A stretch of 64,000 nucleotides of DNA from Acetivibrio cellulolyticus CD2 (GCF_000179595.2 NZ_JH556653.1:1096237-1160236); one strand, 5' to 3'; shown: positions 9,180 to 19,129, counted from the first letter of the stretch. Program-made: numbers and translations. Notes: generated by a model from the letters alone, not told the origin.

Positions 9180-10592
9180 TTACAACTGGATTTCTTTAGA
9201 CAAAGGAAGATATATCTCTACCCTTGTACCCACTCCAAATTCACTGCTAATCTCAAGCCTGCCATTATGCAGACTTATTATTTCATCACATATGGCAAGT
9301 CCTAATCCATTGCCTGAAAAAGAAGTACTAACCTTATAAAACTTTTCTTTTACCTTTGGCAAATCATCTTCAGGTATTCCAATTCCGGAATCTTCAATGC
9401 CTATTAAAACTTCATCCTCTTTAGATTGACATGATATCTTTATTCGTCCGCCTTCCTGTGTATATTTAAGTGAATTATCGAGGATATTTATCATTACCTG
9501 CTTTAATCTGTTTCTGTCAGCCTTTATTAAAGCCATATCATATTCAATCTCTAGTCCAAGATCAATTCCCTGTCTCTGCGCTCTAGGATTCATCTGGTTT
9601 CTTATTTCGCAAATAAACTCACCAACATCAATTGCTTCCATGCCTAAAGAAGCACTCTTAGAGGTAAGCTTAGAAAAGTCCAGCAGTTCATTTACCAAAA
9701 GCGCCAACCTGTCAGTTTCATTTTCAATTATCCCAAGACCTTCCTTAATCTCACCCATATCAGTAAAGCCGCCCGAGTTTAAAGTTGCAGCCCATCCCTT
9801 TATTGATGTAAGTGGCGTACGGAGTTCATGAGAAATTGATGCAATAAAATCATTTGTGAGCTTCTGATGATTTGATAGTTCCTTTGCCATGTAATTAAGG
9901 GTAATAGCCAGCTTACCCACCTCATCGTCATATCTTTTAGGAACGCGAACATCCAACTTGCCTTGCGCTATTTCCTCCGCAGCAATTGTAATTTCCTTAA
10001 CCGGCTTAATTATTGTAGTGGAAAGAAAATAACTCAAAAGCAGCACAACCAGTAAAATTGCTATATCTACCAATAGAAGAACCAAACCATCCATTACCAT
10101 TATCCAGTTAACTTTAGAAAGTGTCGAAATCAATCTGACAACTCCAATTACCTTATCATCTACTTTTATAGGATGTGAAACAGAAATTGCTGTATCATTT
10201 GTAAATAAAATATTACCTATGGAATTAGAAGGCTTGCCTTTTAAAGAACTCTCAACATCAGAACTGTTTACCTTATATCCAACACCCAAACCTTCTATAG
10301 AATCCGCCAGAACTATTCCATCACTATCAATAATCTGAACCTGGGAACTTGTGGTTCGCCTGATACTATCCAATAACGTTTTAGCACTTTTTTGCAAATT
10401 ATCTTTTCCAGTATAAAGATTACACGAATTTGCCGCAAACATGGCTTCTCTCTCTAAAGTCATTTCTGTATTGACGTAATAATATTGTCTTAACATAAAT
10501 ATAAGAATTAAACTAAAAATAGTAACCGTTAACAGACTAATTATGAGATAGCTTCCTATCAACCTGCCTCTTATGCTTTTCAAACTATTCAC
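9180..10592 (-). CDS. Membrane sensor histidine kinase (PhoR/ResE type)
   Basis: The sensor half of a two-component system. In order: membrane segment about 11-34, an extracellular PAS/Cache-like domain about 35-165 (VQIIDSDGIVLADS), second membrane segment about 167-190, HAMP, HisKA with ISHELRTPLTS (phospho-accepting H255), and a HATPase_c domain with the N box LDNSLKYT, G1 DSGIGIP and G2 GNGLGLAI. I start it at the GTG at 10592, overlapping the regulator's stop by 8 bases with GGAGAAAG just upstream. An upstream ATG at 10655 would lie deep inside the regulator gene and has no ribosome site. It is translationally coupled to the regulator and probably controls the lipoprotein-permease-glycosyltransferase genes downstream. 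The signal is unknown. Confidence 0.88.
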   Translation of the reverse strand: MNSLKSIRGRLIGSYLIISLLTVTIFSLILIFMLRQYYYVNTEMTLEREAMFAANSCNLYTGKDNLQKSAKTLLDSIRRTTSSQVQIIDSDGIVLADSIEGLGVGYKVNSSDVESSLKGKPSNSIGNILFTNDTAISVSHPIKVDDKVIGVVRLISTLSKVNWIMVMDGLVLLLVDIAILLVVLLLSYFLSTTIIKPVKEITIAAEEIAQGKLDVRVPKRYDDEVGKLAITLNYMAKELSNHQKLTNDFIASISHELRTPLTSIKGWAATLNSGGFTDMGEIKEGLGIIENETDRLALLVNELLDFSKLTSKSASLGMEAIDVGEFICEIRNQMNPRAQRQGIDLGLEIEYDMALIKADRNRLKQVMINILDNSLKYTQEGGRIKISCQSKEDEVLIGIEDSGIGIPEDDLPKVKEKFYKVSTSFSGNGLGLAICDEIISLHNGRLEISSEFGVGTRVEIYLPLSKEIQL

Positions 10593-11271
10593 CCTTTCTC
10601 CACAGGTAGCCGCGTCCCCATAAAGTCTCAATATACTTTGGATTGGATGGATCATCCTCTATTTTTTCTCTTATTCGTCTTATATGAACATCTACCGTCT
10701 TAGGGTCTCCTACAAAATCCTCTCCCCAAACAATATTTAGAATTTCATCTCGCGTAAATGCTTTATTTATATTGTTTATGAATACTTTCATCAAGCTGAA
10801 TTCTCTCGGAGTGAAGTCTAAAAGCACATCATTTTTATATATACTTTGCGCCTCCATATCAACTCTAAATGGACCTATATGAATTTCAACACTGGAATTT
10901 TGCTTGCCTGCACGTCTCAGAATTGCCTTAATTCTAGCTACAAGCTCCATAGGACTAAATGGTTTTATTATATAATCATCTGCCCCTAATTCAAGACCTC
11001 TCACTTTGTCAAGGTCTTGTCCCCTTGCAGTAAGCATGATCACCGATAATGATGGGTAATCGCATGATATTTCCTTACAAACCTGAAATCCATCCATATC
11101 AGGAAGCATTATATCTAATAAGACCAAATCTGGCTTTTCAAATTTGACCAATCGTAAAGCCTCATGCCCTGTACCAGCTTCCAGAACTTCAAAATTATTT
11201 CTTTTCAGATTTGTAATAATAAAGCTTCTTATAGATTTCTCATCGTCTACAACTAAAATTCTCGCCCCCAT
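10585..11271 (-). CDS. OmpR/PhoB-family response regulator
   Basis: A DNA-binding response regulator. The N-terminal receiver domain has the acidic pair D9-D10, phospho-acceptor D53 in LVLLDIMLPD, the switch Thr in MLTARG and the Lys in IIKPFSP. The C-terminal winged helix (about 130-228) includes LDFTPREFSLMKVF, VDVHIRRIREKIEDDP and the ending YIETLWGRGYLW. AAAGGAAG lies 6 bases before the ATG. It is first in its strand group, followed with an 8-base overlap by its kinase. Putative targets are its own group and the permease-glycosyltransferase genes. Confidence 0.92.
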   Translation of the reverse strand: MGARILVVDDEKSIRSFIITNLKRNNFEVLEAGTGHEALRLVKFEKPDLVLLDIMLPDMDGFQVCKEISCDYPSLSVIMLTARGQDLDKVRGLELGADDYIIKPFSPMELVARIKAILRRAGKQNSSVEIHIGPFRVDMEAQSIYKNDVLLDFTPREFSLMKVFINNINKAFTRDEILNIVWGEDFVGDPKTVDVHIRRIREKIEDDPSNPKYIETLWGRGYLWRKGE

Positions 11272-11308
11272 AAAATACTTCCTTTCCCCAACTTAAAACA
11301 ATAATTTA

Positions 11309-11317
11309 ATTATATCA
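11309..11317 (-). promoter_or_regulatory. Putative extended -10 promoter for the two-component operon
   Basis: On the minus strand TGATATAAT (11317-11309) is a TGn-extended -10 element with a perfect TATAAT. It is about 40 bases upstream of the regulator's ATG. No good -35 box is visible at 17 bases, which is common for extended -10 promoters. Confidence 0.4.
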
Positions 11318-11510
11318 AAAACCTCGAAAGAAAATTAGTCCCAATATTACTAAAAAGTTAATATCAACATTGTAAATTGCAGAAACATATTTATGATACA
11401 AATTAAATAAAAACTTTATAATAATTAATCAGACATTCTATATGATTAAGAGTATAATATGTTAAATGCAGTAACACAAGCTATGAATTTATTATATTGG
11501 AGGAATTATA

Positions 11511-12020
11511 ATGCAAAAAAGCAACTTTATCTGGGGATTTTTACTGATTATTTTGGGCGGACTGTTGTTGTCCTCAAACATATTCAACTTTAATTTTTTA
11601 ACACCAATGCTTTTTTTACCAATACTTGTACTTGGCATAGGTCTTTCTTTTGAAGCAAGTTATTTCATAAACAGAAGAGCTCCTGGTCTTTTGGTACCCG
11701 GAGGAATTCTATCAACAATCGGACTGCTGTTCTTTTTTGAAGTCACCACCAACTGGCAATTTGCAAGCCGAACCTGGCCAATATATGTTTTATCTGTTGC
11801 TATAGGCCTCTTTCAGCTCTATCTTTTTTCCGGAAAGCCAAAGGGACTTCTAATACCAATCTTTATACTCTTAGCAGTTACAGTATCATTCTTATCAATG
11901 ACTATTTTAAGCGTTTTCAACTCATTAATTAACTTCAGATTAGTAATATCCATACTCTTGATCTTATTTGGGCTCTTTATTGTAACAAAGAAAAGCACAG
12001 GTCAAAAAGAATGGAATTAA
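11511..12020 (+). CDS. Small polytopic membrane protein, LiaF/DUF5668-like
   Basis: A 169-residue integral membrane protein with about five hydrophobic segments. The N-terminus (FIWGFLLIILGGLLLSSNI) resembles the LiaI/LiaF-like transmembrane region found in envelope-stress proteins of Firmicutes. No soluble domain or catalytic motif is seen. TTGGAGGA lies 8 bases before the ATG. It is transcribed divergently from the two-component operon at 11271, and a strong terminator follows. A role in sensing or adapting the membrane is only suggested by the family likeness. Confidence 0.6.
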   Translation: MQKSNFIWGFLLIILGGLLLSSNIFNFNFLTPMLFLPILVLGIGLSFEASYFINRRAPGLLVPGGILSTIGLLFFFEVTTNWQFASRTWPIYVLSVAIGLFQLYLFSGKPKGLLIPIFILLAVTVSFLSMTILSVFNSLINFRLVISILLILFGLFIVTKKSTGQKEWN

Positions 12021-12037
12021 TTTTACCAAGCTATGCA

Positions 12038-12085
12038 AAGAGCCGTCAGACTTATTTTAATGTCTTACGGCTCTTGTTTTGATTT
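12038..12085 (+). terminator. Intrinsic terminator of the small membrane-protein gene
   Basis: AAGAGCCGTCAGAC (12038-12051) and GTCTTACGGCTCTT (12062-12075) form a 14-bp stem with one mismatch, followed by GTTTTGATTTT. It lies between convergent genes and mainly fits plus-strand termination. Confidence 0.85.
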
Positions 12086-12092
12086 TATAGCG

Positions 12093-13556
12093 TTAATCTA
12101 TCATATCTTTCTTCTTTCTTAAAAATCGGTATACCAGCAGTATTATAATTAATAAAGCAACACACCCACCAATAATCAAAACTACAGTTATACCACTTAA
12201 AGGCGTGCTTGCGGAATTAGTTTCTTTGTTGTTTATATTATTTTGTGTTACCTCAGGGTCTTTAATAGTATTCTCTTCATTTTGATTCACTTTATTAGTT
12301 ATATTAGGGTTATTGTCATTTTGATTTTCTGGCTCTGACGGATACTTTATTTTTTTCGTTGCTATGTTGTCTTGTGAATCCTTTACCATAAAATCAATAT
12401 CATAATTAATATCCGGCAAAAAATCTACATAAAAAGATTGTTCATCCTGAAAATTAGTCAAATAATCTCCTATTGTATATACTTCGTTGTAATCCACTAC
12501 TTCCTGACCGTTTTCAATATGTGAAACTTTAAGACTTGCACTTACAAAATCTCCATTTACATCTTCAAATTTACCATTTACTCTATAGGAATTACTCGTA
12601 TTCTCATCCCCCTCAATTGATAAATCCTTAATTACCGGTCCCCCTTCTGGTATTACACCTTCAGGCATTTTACTCATTATATATTTTGCAATGACAGTTT
12701 TTCGGTCTGAAATATATTTATTATAATAACTTAATAACTCTTCTTGTGATAATTTATCCAACTCTTTATCCAGTTTTTTAAATGCCTCTACTTCTGCCAA
12801 AGCTTCTTTTTTATCTTCACTCATTTCTTGAAAATATTCTTCACTATAAAAATACCCGTGATACTTAACTGCAAGGTCAAAATCCGGTTCAAAGTCGCTC
12901 CTTTCCCATACAAGCGTATTTTTCCCATTAAAACGCATGCTATATGGATAAATATTTATAATCCTGTATGGTTCAATATTTCCAAGATCAAAAGTCACCT
13001 TTGCATATCCAATCGGGTCCTTCCAGAAGGCTCCAGTCTTCAATATATACCCCGCATGTACTTCTCCATTCGAATATGAGGTAAAGTTTACATTGTAAGT
13101 ATTTCTAATATTCTTTTTTTCGCCTGACTCAAAGTGAACACTAAACGTATACCACGCACTATAGTAAGGAGTGCTTGAGTCCTTTAAATCTTTAGGTTTA
13201 ACGCCCTTATCGGTTTTCACAGATATTTCACTGCCGCCTGAAAACGTTTTAAAGTCTTTAAGATATAAATTATCTTCCGATGTATTATCCCCATCGTTTT
13301 CCATCTTCGCAGGAAAACCCATTAATACATCTTTTTCCTCACCGGTATTCTTAAAAATAAAATTACACTCTACAAAACCTTTTTCAACATCTACCCTTAT
13401 ATCCTCAGATTCCATTACGATATCCGTATCTTCCATTGGATAGACACCGTCAGGCGTTCTACCAACACTGCAATCATCTGCATACACCGTCGTAATGGAA
13501 AACAGCAGCATAAAAAAAATGGTTTTTAACACTGTTAGTATTGATTTTGCTCTCAT
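12093..13556 (-). CDS. Secreted, membrane-anchored DUF4424-like protein
   Basis: A 487-residue exported protein whose biochemical role is unknown. It has a signal peptide (FFMLLFSITTVYA), then a region like DUF4424: ESEDIRVDVEKGFVECNFIF with KNTGEEKDVLMGFPAKM. A helical Lys/Glu-rich part sits near 245-300. A second beta-rich, Ig-like part follows (ENTSNSYRVNGKFEDVNGDF). An Asn-rich low-complexity linker leads to a C-terminal membrane helix (ITVVLIIGGCVALLIIILLV) and a basic tail, giving a type I topology. The start is the ATG at 13556 because GGGAGGTAG sits 4 bases upstream; the in-frame ATG at 13601 lacks one. It stands alone, convergent with the small membrane-protein gene and divergent from the macroglobulin gene. 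Confidence 0.6.
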   Translation of the reverse strand: MRAKSILTVLKTIFFMLLFSITTVYADDCSVGRTPDGVYPMEDTDIVMESEDIRVDVEKGFVECNFIFKNTGEEKDVLMGFPAKMENDGDNTSEDNLYLKDFKTFSGGSEISVKTDKGVKPKDLKDSSTPYYSAWYTFSVHFESGEKKNIRNTYNVNFTSYSNGEVHAGYILKTGAFWKDPIGYAKVTFDLGNIEPYRIINIYPYSMRFNGKNTLVWERSDFEPDFDLAVKYHGYFYSEEYFQEMSEDKKEALAEVEAFKKLDKELDKLSQEELLSYYNKYISDRKTVIAKYIMSKMPEGVIPEGGPVIKDLSIEGDENTSNSYRVNGKFEDVNGDFVSASLKVSHIENGQEVVDYNEVYTIGDYLTNFQDEQSFYVDFLPDINYDIDFMVKDSQDNIATKKIKYPSEPENQNDNNPNITNKVNQNEENTIKDPEVTQNNINNKETNSASTPLSGITVVLIIGGCVALLIIILLVYRFLRKKKDMID

Positions 13557-13966
13557 TGATCTACCTCCCGAATACTTTCCTAGTATTATTTTATTTTTCA
13601 TAACCTTAAGCTTTCAAACAAAATATATAAAAAACTATATACCAATATTCTATACATATTCTTACTTATATTCAATTTGGTTTTTTCAATTATTCTGAAC
13701 GTACAAAAGAATTAATTCCTCCCAATATATTGAAATTTTATATATAAGTATGATAAATTATATGTACGAGGGTTTATTAGTTATGATGTACACTTATGCA
13801 TTCGCAAATCAGTACACATGTAGTTTTATTAAAAGGCTTAATGTAATCTTTGCATACTTTTTCTCAACTACGGAACTTATCTTTTCTTAATACGTCTAAT
13901 TAATTTACTTGTCTTTTAAAAACTTGGTAATAAACAAAACATATATAATAAAGGGGAGGAAAATTT
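13557..13966. other. Divergent intergenic region with a possible promoter
   Basis: This 410-base AT-rich gap separates divergent genes for two secreted proteins. On the plus strand TTGAAA (13730-13735) and GATAAA (13752-13757), 16 bases apart, may form a promoter for the macroglobulin gene, leaving a leader of about 200 bases. I see no gene or clear RNA structure in it. Confidence 0.3.
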
Positions 13967-16900
13967 ATGTTTAAGAAAATCACGGCTCTTATTGTAATTT
14001 TGACAATGTTAGCCACATTCATGACATCAGGTTTTGCATCAGGTATCTCGCCATATCCTAAAAATGGATTCCGTCTGGTAGCCCAAGATACTGATTCAAC
14101 AGGAATTGCTGTTGACACTGAGTTTATCCTTGAGACAGAAAAGAATTATTCTCTCGAAGAAATTCAAAATGCCTTTTCAATTGATGGAGAGCCATCACCT
14201 AAAATTGAAGAAATGGATACAAACCTGTTCAGTATCAATTTATCAAGACCACTCATGGAAAACAGTCTTTATACTTTTAGGATGAGTATGGATACCGAGA
14301 CTACTTGGGTATTTCAGACACAATCAAGCTTTAAGATCGTCAGTTCACTTCCTGCCGAAAAATCGGTCAGTGTTCCTGTAAACAGTGGAATTGAAATAAC
14401 CTTCAGCCATGAAAACTTTAGTAACATTGAGAGTTATTTTGAGATTACACCTGCTGTTAAAGGAAAGTTTGAAGTACATAAAAAAACAGCCGTATTTGTT
14501 CCGGAAAGCCTTAACTATGATACAGTCTATACGGTAACTATTCATAAGGGAATGTACATTCAAGGAACAAAAAGAACAATAGGCGAAGATTATGTTTTTT
14601 CATTTGAAACACAAAGTAAAGCTGCAAATTCCACTCCTGCACCAGGCCAAGTTATTACTAATCTCAATCCGGGAAGATATCTATATGATTTTGGATCTTT
14701 AGAAAATCCTGATGTTGTAATAAATTATTCAAGTTATATGATAGGAGGCGGAACTTTTACACCTCCTACAATAACAACCAAAAACAGTATTTATGCTTAC
14801 AATGATTTTAATTCCTTCGTTAGCGCAATTGAAGAAAAGAATGTTACTCCTTACTGGGCACAAAGCTACAATAAGAAGTTTGCTCCAGTTGACAAACTCC
14901 AAAAAGTCCTTGAATTTGAACAGGTATTAAATGAAGACAGTACAGAACGTTACGGAAATGGCCATTTGAAAGTTCCCCAAACATTGCCTGAAGGGTATTA
15001 TGTTCTTGACGGATATTATAAAGATATTAGATTTCAAACATTCCTTCAGATAACGAATACAGGAATATATATATCTGAAAGTAACTCAAAGACACTGGTA
15101 TGGTTAAATGACCTGTCAACTCAAAATCCTATCGAAGGAGCAAGCATAAGTTTTATAGGCTGCGATAAGATTAATTACTCCGGAGTTGATGGAATTGCAT
15201 ACTTTGATAGTATTAATACACCGGTTAATAACAGTAATAAGTATTACAGCTATTATATTTATAACCGGTACAATCAATATATGATTGTTACAACCAAACA
15301 AGGTAAATCATCCCTGCTGGATTGCAGCAACTATTCCTATATTAACGAAAACAACTACTGGAGCTATTTCTATACCGATAGAGGTATGTATAAATCAAAT
15401 GACACAATTAACGTCTGGGGTTATATCAAAAACCGGTACGAAGATGAGAAAATAGATTATTTGTCCCTTGAAATAAACCGAAGTTATTACTCTAATACAC
15501 CACCTATAGTAAAACAAAATATTGACGTGAACAAATCATTCTATGAAGGGGCAGTTAAATTACCAGACCTTCCAGAGGGCTATTATTATATAACTCTCAA
15601 AAAAGGTGATAAAACTATTATTAATAGATATATTACAGTAGAGAACTACACTAAACCTTCATACAAATTGGAAATCTCCAAAGATAAGAACGCCATTTTT
15701 GTCGATGACGAGGCTAATTTTAATATAAAGGCGTCGTTTTTCGAAGGTACTGGAGTATCAAATCTCTCCACAAGTTATTCCATATACTCATATAATTTAT
15801 TAGGAAATACAAACAAAACACAAACAGCCGACTTAAAAGGAAATCTGGGTGTAAAATATGCTCCTTCAGTAGGCTCCAGTGTTCAAGATGAATGCACAGC
15901 ATATCTTGAGGCACGTGCAACTCTTCCGGAAAGCGGTGAAATAAGGGCTTCAAGTTATTTACGTGTGTTTGTTAATGATATTAAAATTCAACCAAGCGGT
16001 AAAATTAAAGATGGCGTAGGTACAATCAGTGCACAGGTTAATAAGATCGATCTTGACCGTATTAATAGCGGAACTGCCAAAAACAGCTATGATTATCTCA
16101 GTGATGCTGTAAGCGGAAAAACTATAAAAGGTACAATATACAAAAATACATGGAACAAAATCGAAAATGGTACTTACTATGATTACATAAACAAAATTAC
16201 TTATAAGACTTACCGTTACGAATTGTTAAAAGAACCTGTAAGCAACTTTTCAATGGTAACATCCAATGATGGATATGCTTCATATACTTTTAATGTTCCA
16301 AATATCCCTGATACCTACTATACAGCACAACTAGACAGTGTTGACAGCAACGGAAGATCTATGACCTACACCGTATACTGCGGAGAGCAATTGGATTATT
16401 CAAGATACCAATACAGAGGATATACTCTCGAGGGAACTAAGAGCTCTTATGGCCTTGGCGAAAGTGTAGATCTTACCTTCAAATACGGAAATGAACCTCT
16501 TCCTGCAGGGAAGTACATCTACTACAAATCCCAAAATGGTACATATGACTATGCTGCTGGCTCTTCATCCTCCTATTCCTTCAACTTCAGCGAAAGGGAA
16601 GTGCCTAACACACAAGTAACAGGAGTATATTTTAACGGTAAAACTTACGTATCTGCTTCCTACAGTGCAGTGTACAACGTAAAGGAAAAGAACCTCACAA
16701 TTGAAGCAAAGACAGATAAGGATTCCTATAAACCAGGAGATCAGGTTACCATAAACCTTGATGTCAAAGACATAAACGGAAAGCCTGTAAAGTCAACAAT
16801 AAATCTAAGTGTAGTTGATGAGGCCTTCTTCAATTTGCTTGATCAGGATGTTGATCTTCTTCACAATTTATATGCCAATGTGAATTCAGGTGTATACTAC

Positions 16901-19129
16901 CAAGGCAAATCACACGATTTGTACTATTCCTATAATAGTTATTACGATTATGTAGGAATCCGTCTTGAAAATGCACCTGCAGATTCGAATTCCGGCAAGT
17001 CATCCTCGGAAACAAAAGTAAGGGAAGACTTCAAGGATACAGCTCAATTCGCATCAGTTGAAACTGACGAAACCGGCAGGGGCCAGATCACATTCAAACT
17101 TCCTGACAATATCACATCATGGAGAGTAACCCTTTCTGCCATTTCAGAAGATCTGCATGCAGGAAGCGACAAGGTTAATATGATTGTAACTCTTCCATTT
17201 TTTATAAACTATAGTTTTAACACTTCATACCTTGAGGGTGATAAACCTATTCTCGGTGTAAACGCTTATGGTAACGGTTTGGAAGAGAATGACGAGGTTA
17301 CTTTTGAGGTGACAGGCTCAGATCAATCAAGTCCTAAACTTACTGTTACAGGCAAAGCTTTTGAAAGAGTCAATATACCTCTTTGGGCATTAAATGAAGG
17401 TAAACAGGATATAACAATAAAGGCTTACACTGATAAATATTCTGACGCAGTAAAGCATACATTCAATGTAGTAAAATCTTACTACCAGATTGAGAAAGCA
17501 GAATATTATGATGCTGCTCCGAATATGACAATTGCAGGAGGCAAGTCCGGATTTACAAAAGTAGTGTTCCAGGATAAAAGCAAAGGTGTGTTCTTATGGG
17601 ATCTTATCGGCTTAAGATATTCATATGGCAATAGAATAGACCAGATTATATCCAATTATACTGCTTCCAGCTTGATTTCAAAATACTTCCCTGATTACAG
17701 CTATAGTATCGATATTCAGAAACCATTACTCAATGAATACCAGAAGGCTGATGGAGGTTTGTCATTATTGCCGTATTCAGAAAGTGACCTTGAACTTACA
17801 GCTAAGCTTACAAAACTTGCAAAAAGCATGGTAAATACCCAGTCCCTTAAAGACTACTACTATAATATACTTGACAGCAGTACACTCGCTGAAGATAAAG
17901 CAAAAGCTTTATATGGTCTTTCCGTTTTGAACGAACCAGTATTGCTGACACTTGAAAATCTGGCACAAATAGATAATTTAAATGTTAAAGCTCTTATGTA
18001 TATTGCACTTGCTTACTGTGAGCTTGGTGATATTTCAACAGCAGAACAAATTTACAATAATAGAATTTATCCGCTAGTTGAAAATTTCGAACCCTATTAC
18101 AGGGTTAACACCAGTGGAGACAAGGACAATATTCTTGAAGCAACTTCACTTTGTTCATATCTTGCTGCACAGCTTCAAAAACCTGAATGTGAAGGCCTGT
18201 ATGAATATTGTGAAAAAAATTATGCCAAGGATATCCTGCTAAATACGGAAAAACTCATGTTTATCTCAACTCAAATAGAAAAGAGAATTGATGCAGTTGG
18301 AAAAGTTACTTACTCATTAAATGGAGAAGAAAAAACTGTAACATTTGAGAATGGATCGTCCTACTGCCTTTCACTTTTACCTTCACAGCTTGCTGGTCTG
18401 AAGATAACAAACGTTGAAGGAGCTGTATCTGCAGTATCCATCTTCAAGGAAGACATACTTGAAACAGGTAACGTTGATGAAGACATTTCAGTAACAAGAA
18501 CTTATATGTTCACTAATGGAACTCCACTGTCTTCAAATACATTAAAGCAGGGCGATGTAATTAAAGTCAGACTTGATTGGAATATGAGCGATACTGCCTT
18601 TGATGGAGTTTATGAAATAACTGACTATCTGCCATCAGGGTTGAAGCCTTATAACTCATATTACAACACCGAAGGTCAGAAAATCAGCTTCTATATCTAC
18701 AACAGCACCTACTGGAAGTATCAAACATATATCGAGTATTATGCAAGAGTAATAAGTCCTGGAACTTATACAGCTCAAGGACCGATTATTCAGGGCAAAA
18801 CATCAAGAGACAATATCAATTGCGGAAAAACTGAAATAGTGACAATTGATGCTTCTGATCCAGTGTTGACACCTGTTCAAGAACTTCCAAATCCAACATC
18901 TACTCCTGTAAAAGATATTTTATATGGAGATTTGGATGGCGACGGCAAAATCAGTTCAATTGACTTTGGATACCTAAGGTCATGTTTGCTTGGACTGAAG
19001 TCCCAATTCCCAATGCCCATTGAAAACGCTGACTTAAATGGTGATGAAAAAATAAACTCTCTTGATCTGGCCTTAATGAGACAGTATTTGCTTGGTTATA
19101 TCAAGCAGTTCCCCGTTTACAAATCTTAA
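13967..19129 (+). CDS. Alpha-2-macroglobulin-like protein with C-terminal type I dockerin
   Basis: A 1720-residue secreted protein. It has a signal peptide (LIVILTMLATFMTSGFASG), then a Big_5-like Ig domain about 120-215. Macroglobulin-type beta domains follow, including TDRGMYKSNDTINVWGY of the MG2 type. The A2M signature region is near 1020-1090 (ETDETGRGQITFKLPDN, then ITSWRVTLSAIS), followed by a helical toroid like the thioester domain. At the thioester site the expected YGCxEQ reads YSYGNRIDQ (N1222, Q1226), so the reactive Cys is absent. Residues about 1650-1717 are a dockerin with two F-hand repeats (GDLDGDGKISSIDFGYL; ADLNGDEKINSLDLALM). It is likely carried on a cellulosome scaffoldin, perhaps as a protease trap or structural protein. 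AAAGGGGAGG precedes the ATG. Confidence 0.88.
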   Translation: MFKKITALIVILTMLATFMTSGFASGISPYPKNGFRLVAQDTDSTGIAVDTEFILETEKNYSLEEIQNAFSIDGEPSPKIEEMDTNLFSINLSRPLMENSLYTFRMSMDTETTWVFQTQSSFKIVSSLPAEKSVSVPVNSGIEITFSHENFSNIESYFEITPAVKGKFEVHKKTAVFVPESLNYDTVYTVTIHKGMYIQGTKRTIGEDYVFSFETQSKAANSTPAPGQVITNLNPGRYLYDFGSLENPDVVINYSSYMIGGGTFTPPTITTKNSIYAYNDFNSFVSAIEEKNVTPYWAQSYNKKFAPVDKLQKVLEFEQVLNEDSTERYGNGHLKVPQTLPEGYYVLDGYYKDIRFQTFLQITNTGIYISESNSKTLVWLNDLSTQNPIEGASISFIGCDKINYSGVDGIAYFDSINTPVNNSNKYYSYYIYNRYNQYMIVTTKQGKSSLLDCSNYSYINENNYWSYFYTDRGMYKSNDTINVWGYIKNRYEDEKIDYLSLEINRSYYSNTPPIVKQNIDVNKSFYEGAVKLPDLPEGYYYITLKKGDKTIINRYITVENYTKPSYKLEISKDKNAIFVDDEANFNIKASFFEGTGVSNLSTSYSIYSYNLLGNTNKTQTADLKGNLGVKYAPSVGSSVQDECTAYLEARATLPESGEIRASSYLRVFVNDIKIQPSGKIKDGVGTISAQVNKIDLDRINSGTAKNSYDYLSDAVSGKTIKGTIYKNTWNKIENGTYYDYINKITYKTYRYELLKEPVSNFSMVTSNDGYASYTFNVPNIPDTYYTAQLDSVDSNGRSMTYTVYCGEQLDYSRYQYRGYTLEGTKSSYGLGESVDLTFKYGNEPLPAGKYIYYKSQNGTYDYAAGSSSSYSFNFSEREVPNTQVTGVYFNGKTYVSASYSAVYNVKEKNLTIEAKTDKDSYKPGDQVTINLDVKDINGKPVKSTINLSVVDEAFFNLLDQDVDLLHNLYANVNSGVYYQGKSHDLYYSYNSYYDYVGIRLENAPADSNSGKSSSETKVREDFKDTAQFASVETDETGRGQITFKLPDNITSWRVTLSAISEDLHAGSDKVNMIVTLPFFINYSFNTSYLEGDKPILGVNAYGNGLEENDEVTFEVTGSDQSSPKLTVTGKAFERVNIPLWALNEGKQDITIKAYTDKYSDAVKHTFNVVKSYYQIEKAEYYDAAPNMTIAGGKSGFTKVVFQDKSKGVFLWDLIGLRYSYGNRIDQIISNYTASSLISKYFPDYSYSIDIQKPLLNEYQKADGGLSLLPYSESDLELTAKLTKLAKSMVNTQSLKDYYYNILDSSTLAEDKAKALYGLSVLNEPVLLTLENLAQIDNLNVKALMYIALAYCELGDISTAEQIYNNRIYPLVENFEPYYRVNTSGDKDNILEATSLCSYLAAQLQKPECEGLYEYCEKNYAKDILLNTEKLMFISTQIEKRIDAVGKVTYSLNGEEKTVTFENGSSYCLSLLPSQLAGLKITNVEGAVSAVSIFKEDILETGNVDEDISVTRTYMFTNGTPLSSNTLKQGDVIKVRLDWNMSDTAFDGVYEITDYLPSGLKPYNSYYNTEGQKISFYIYNSTYWKYQTYIEYYARVISPGTYTAQGPIIQGKTSRDNINCGKTEIVTIDASDPVLTPVQELPNPTSTPVKDILYGDLDGDGKISSIDFGYLRSCLLGLKSQFPMPIENADLNGDEKINSLDLALMRQYLLGYIKQFPVYKS

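Noticed and set aside
10593-10655. Longer N-terminus for the histidine kinase from an ATG at 10655
   Set aside because: It would overlap the regulator by 71 bases, has no ribosome site and adds residues unlike a kinase start; the GTG at 10592 has a good ribosome site.
13944-13949. Perfect TATAAT just before the macroglobulin gene
   Set aside because: Transcription from it would start inside or after the ribosome site AAAGGGGAGG, so it cannot be the main promoter.
16379-16390. CGEQ at residues 805-808 of the macroglobulin-like protein, identical to a thioester motif
   Set aside because: It lies in a middle beta-sandwich domain (YTVYCGEQLDYS), well before the A2M signature and the helical thioester domain. 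The true site aligns with YSYGNRIDQ near residue 1222.
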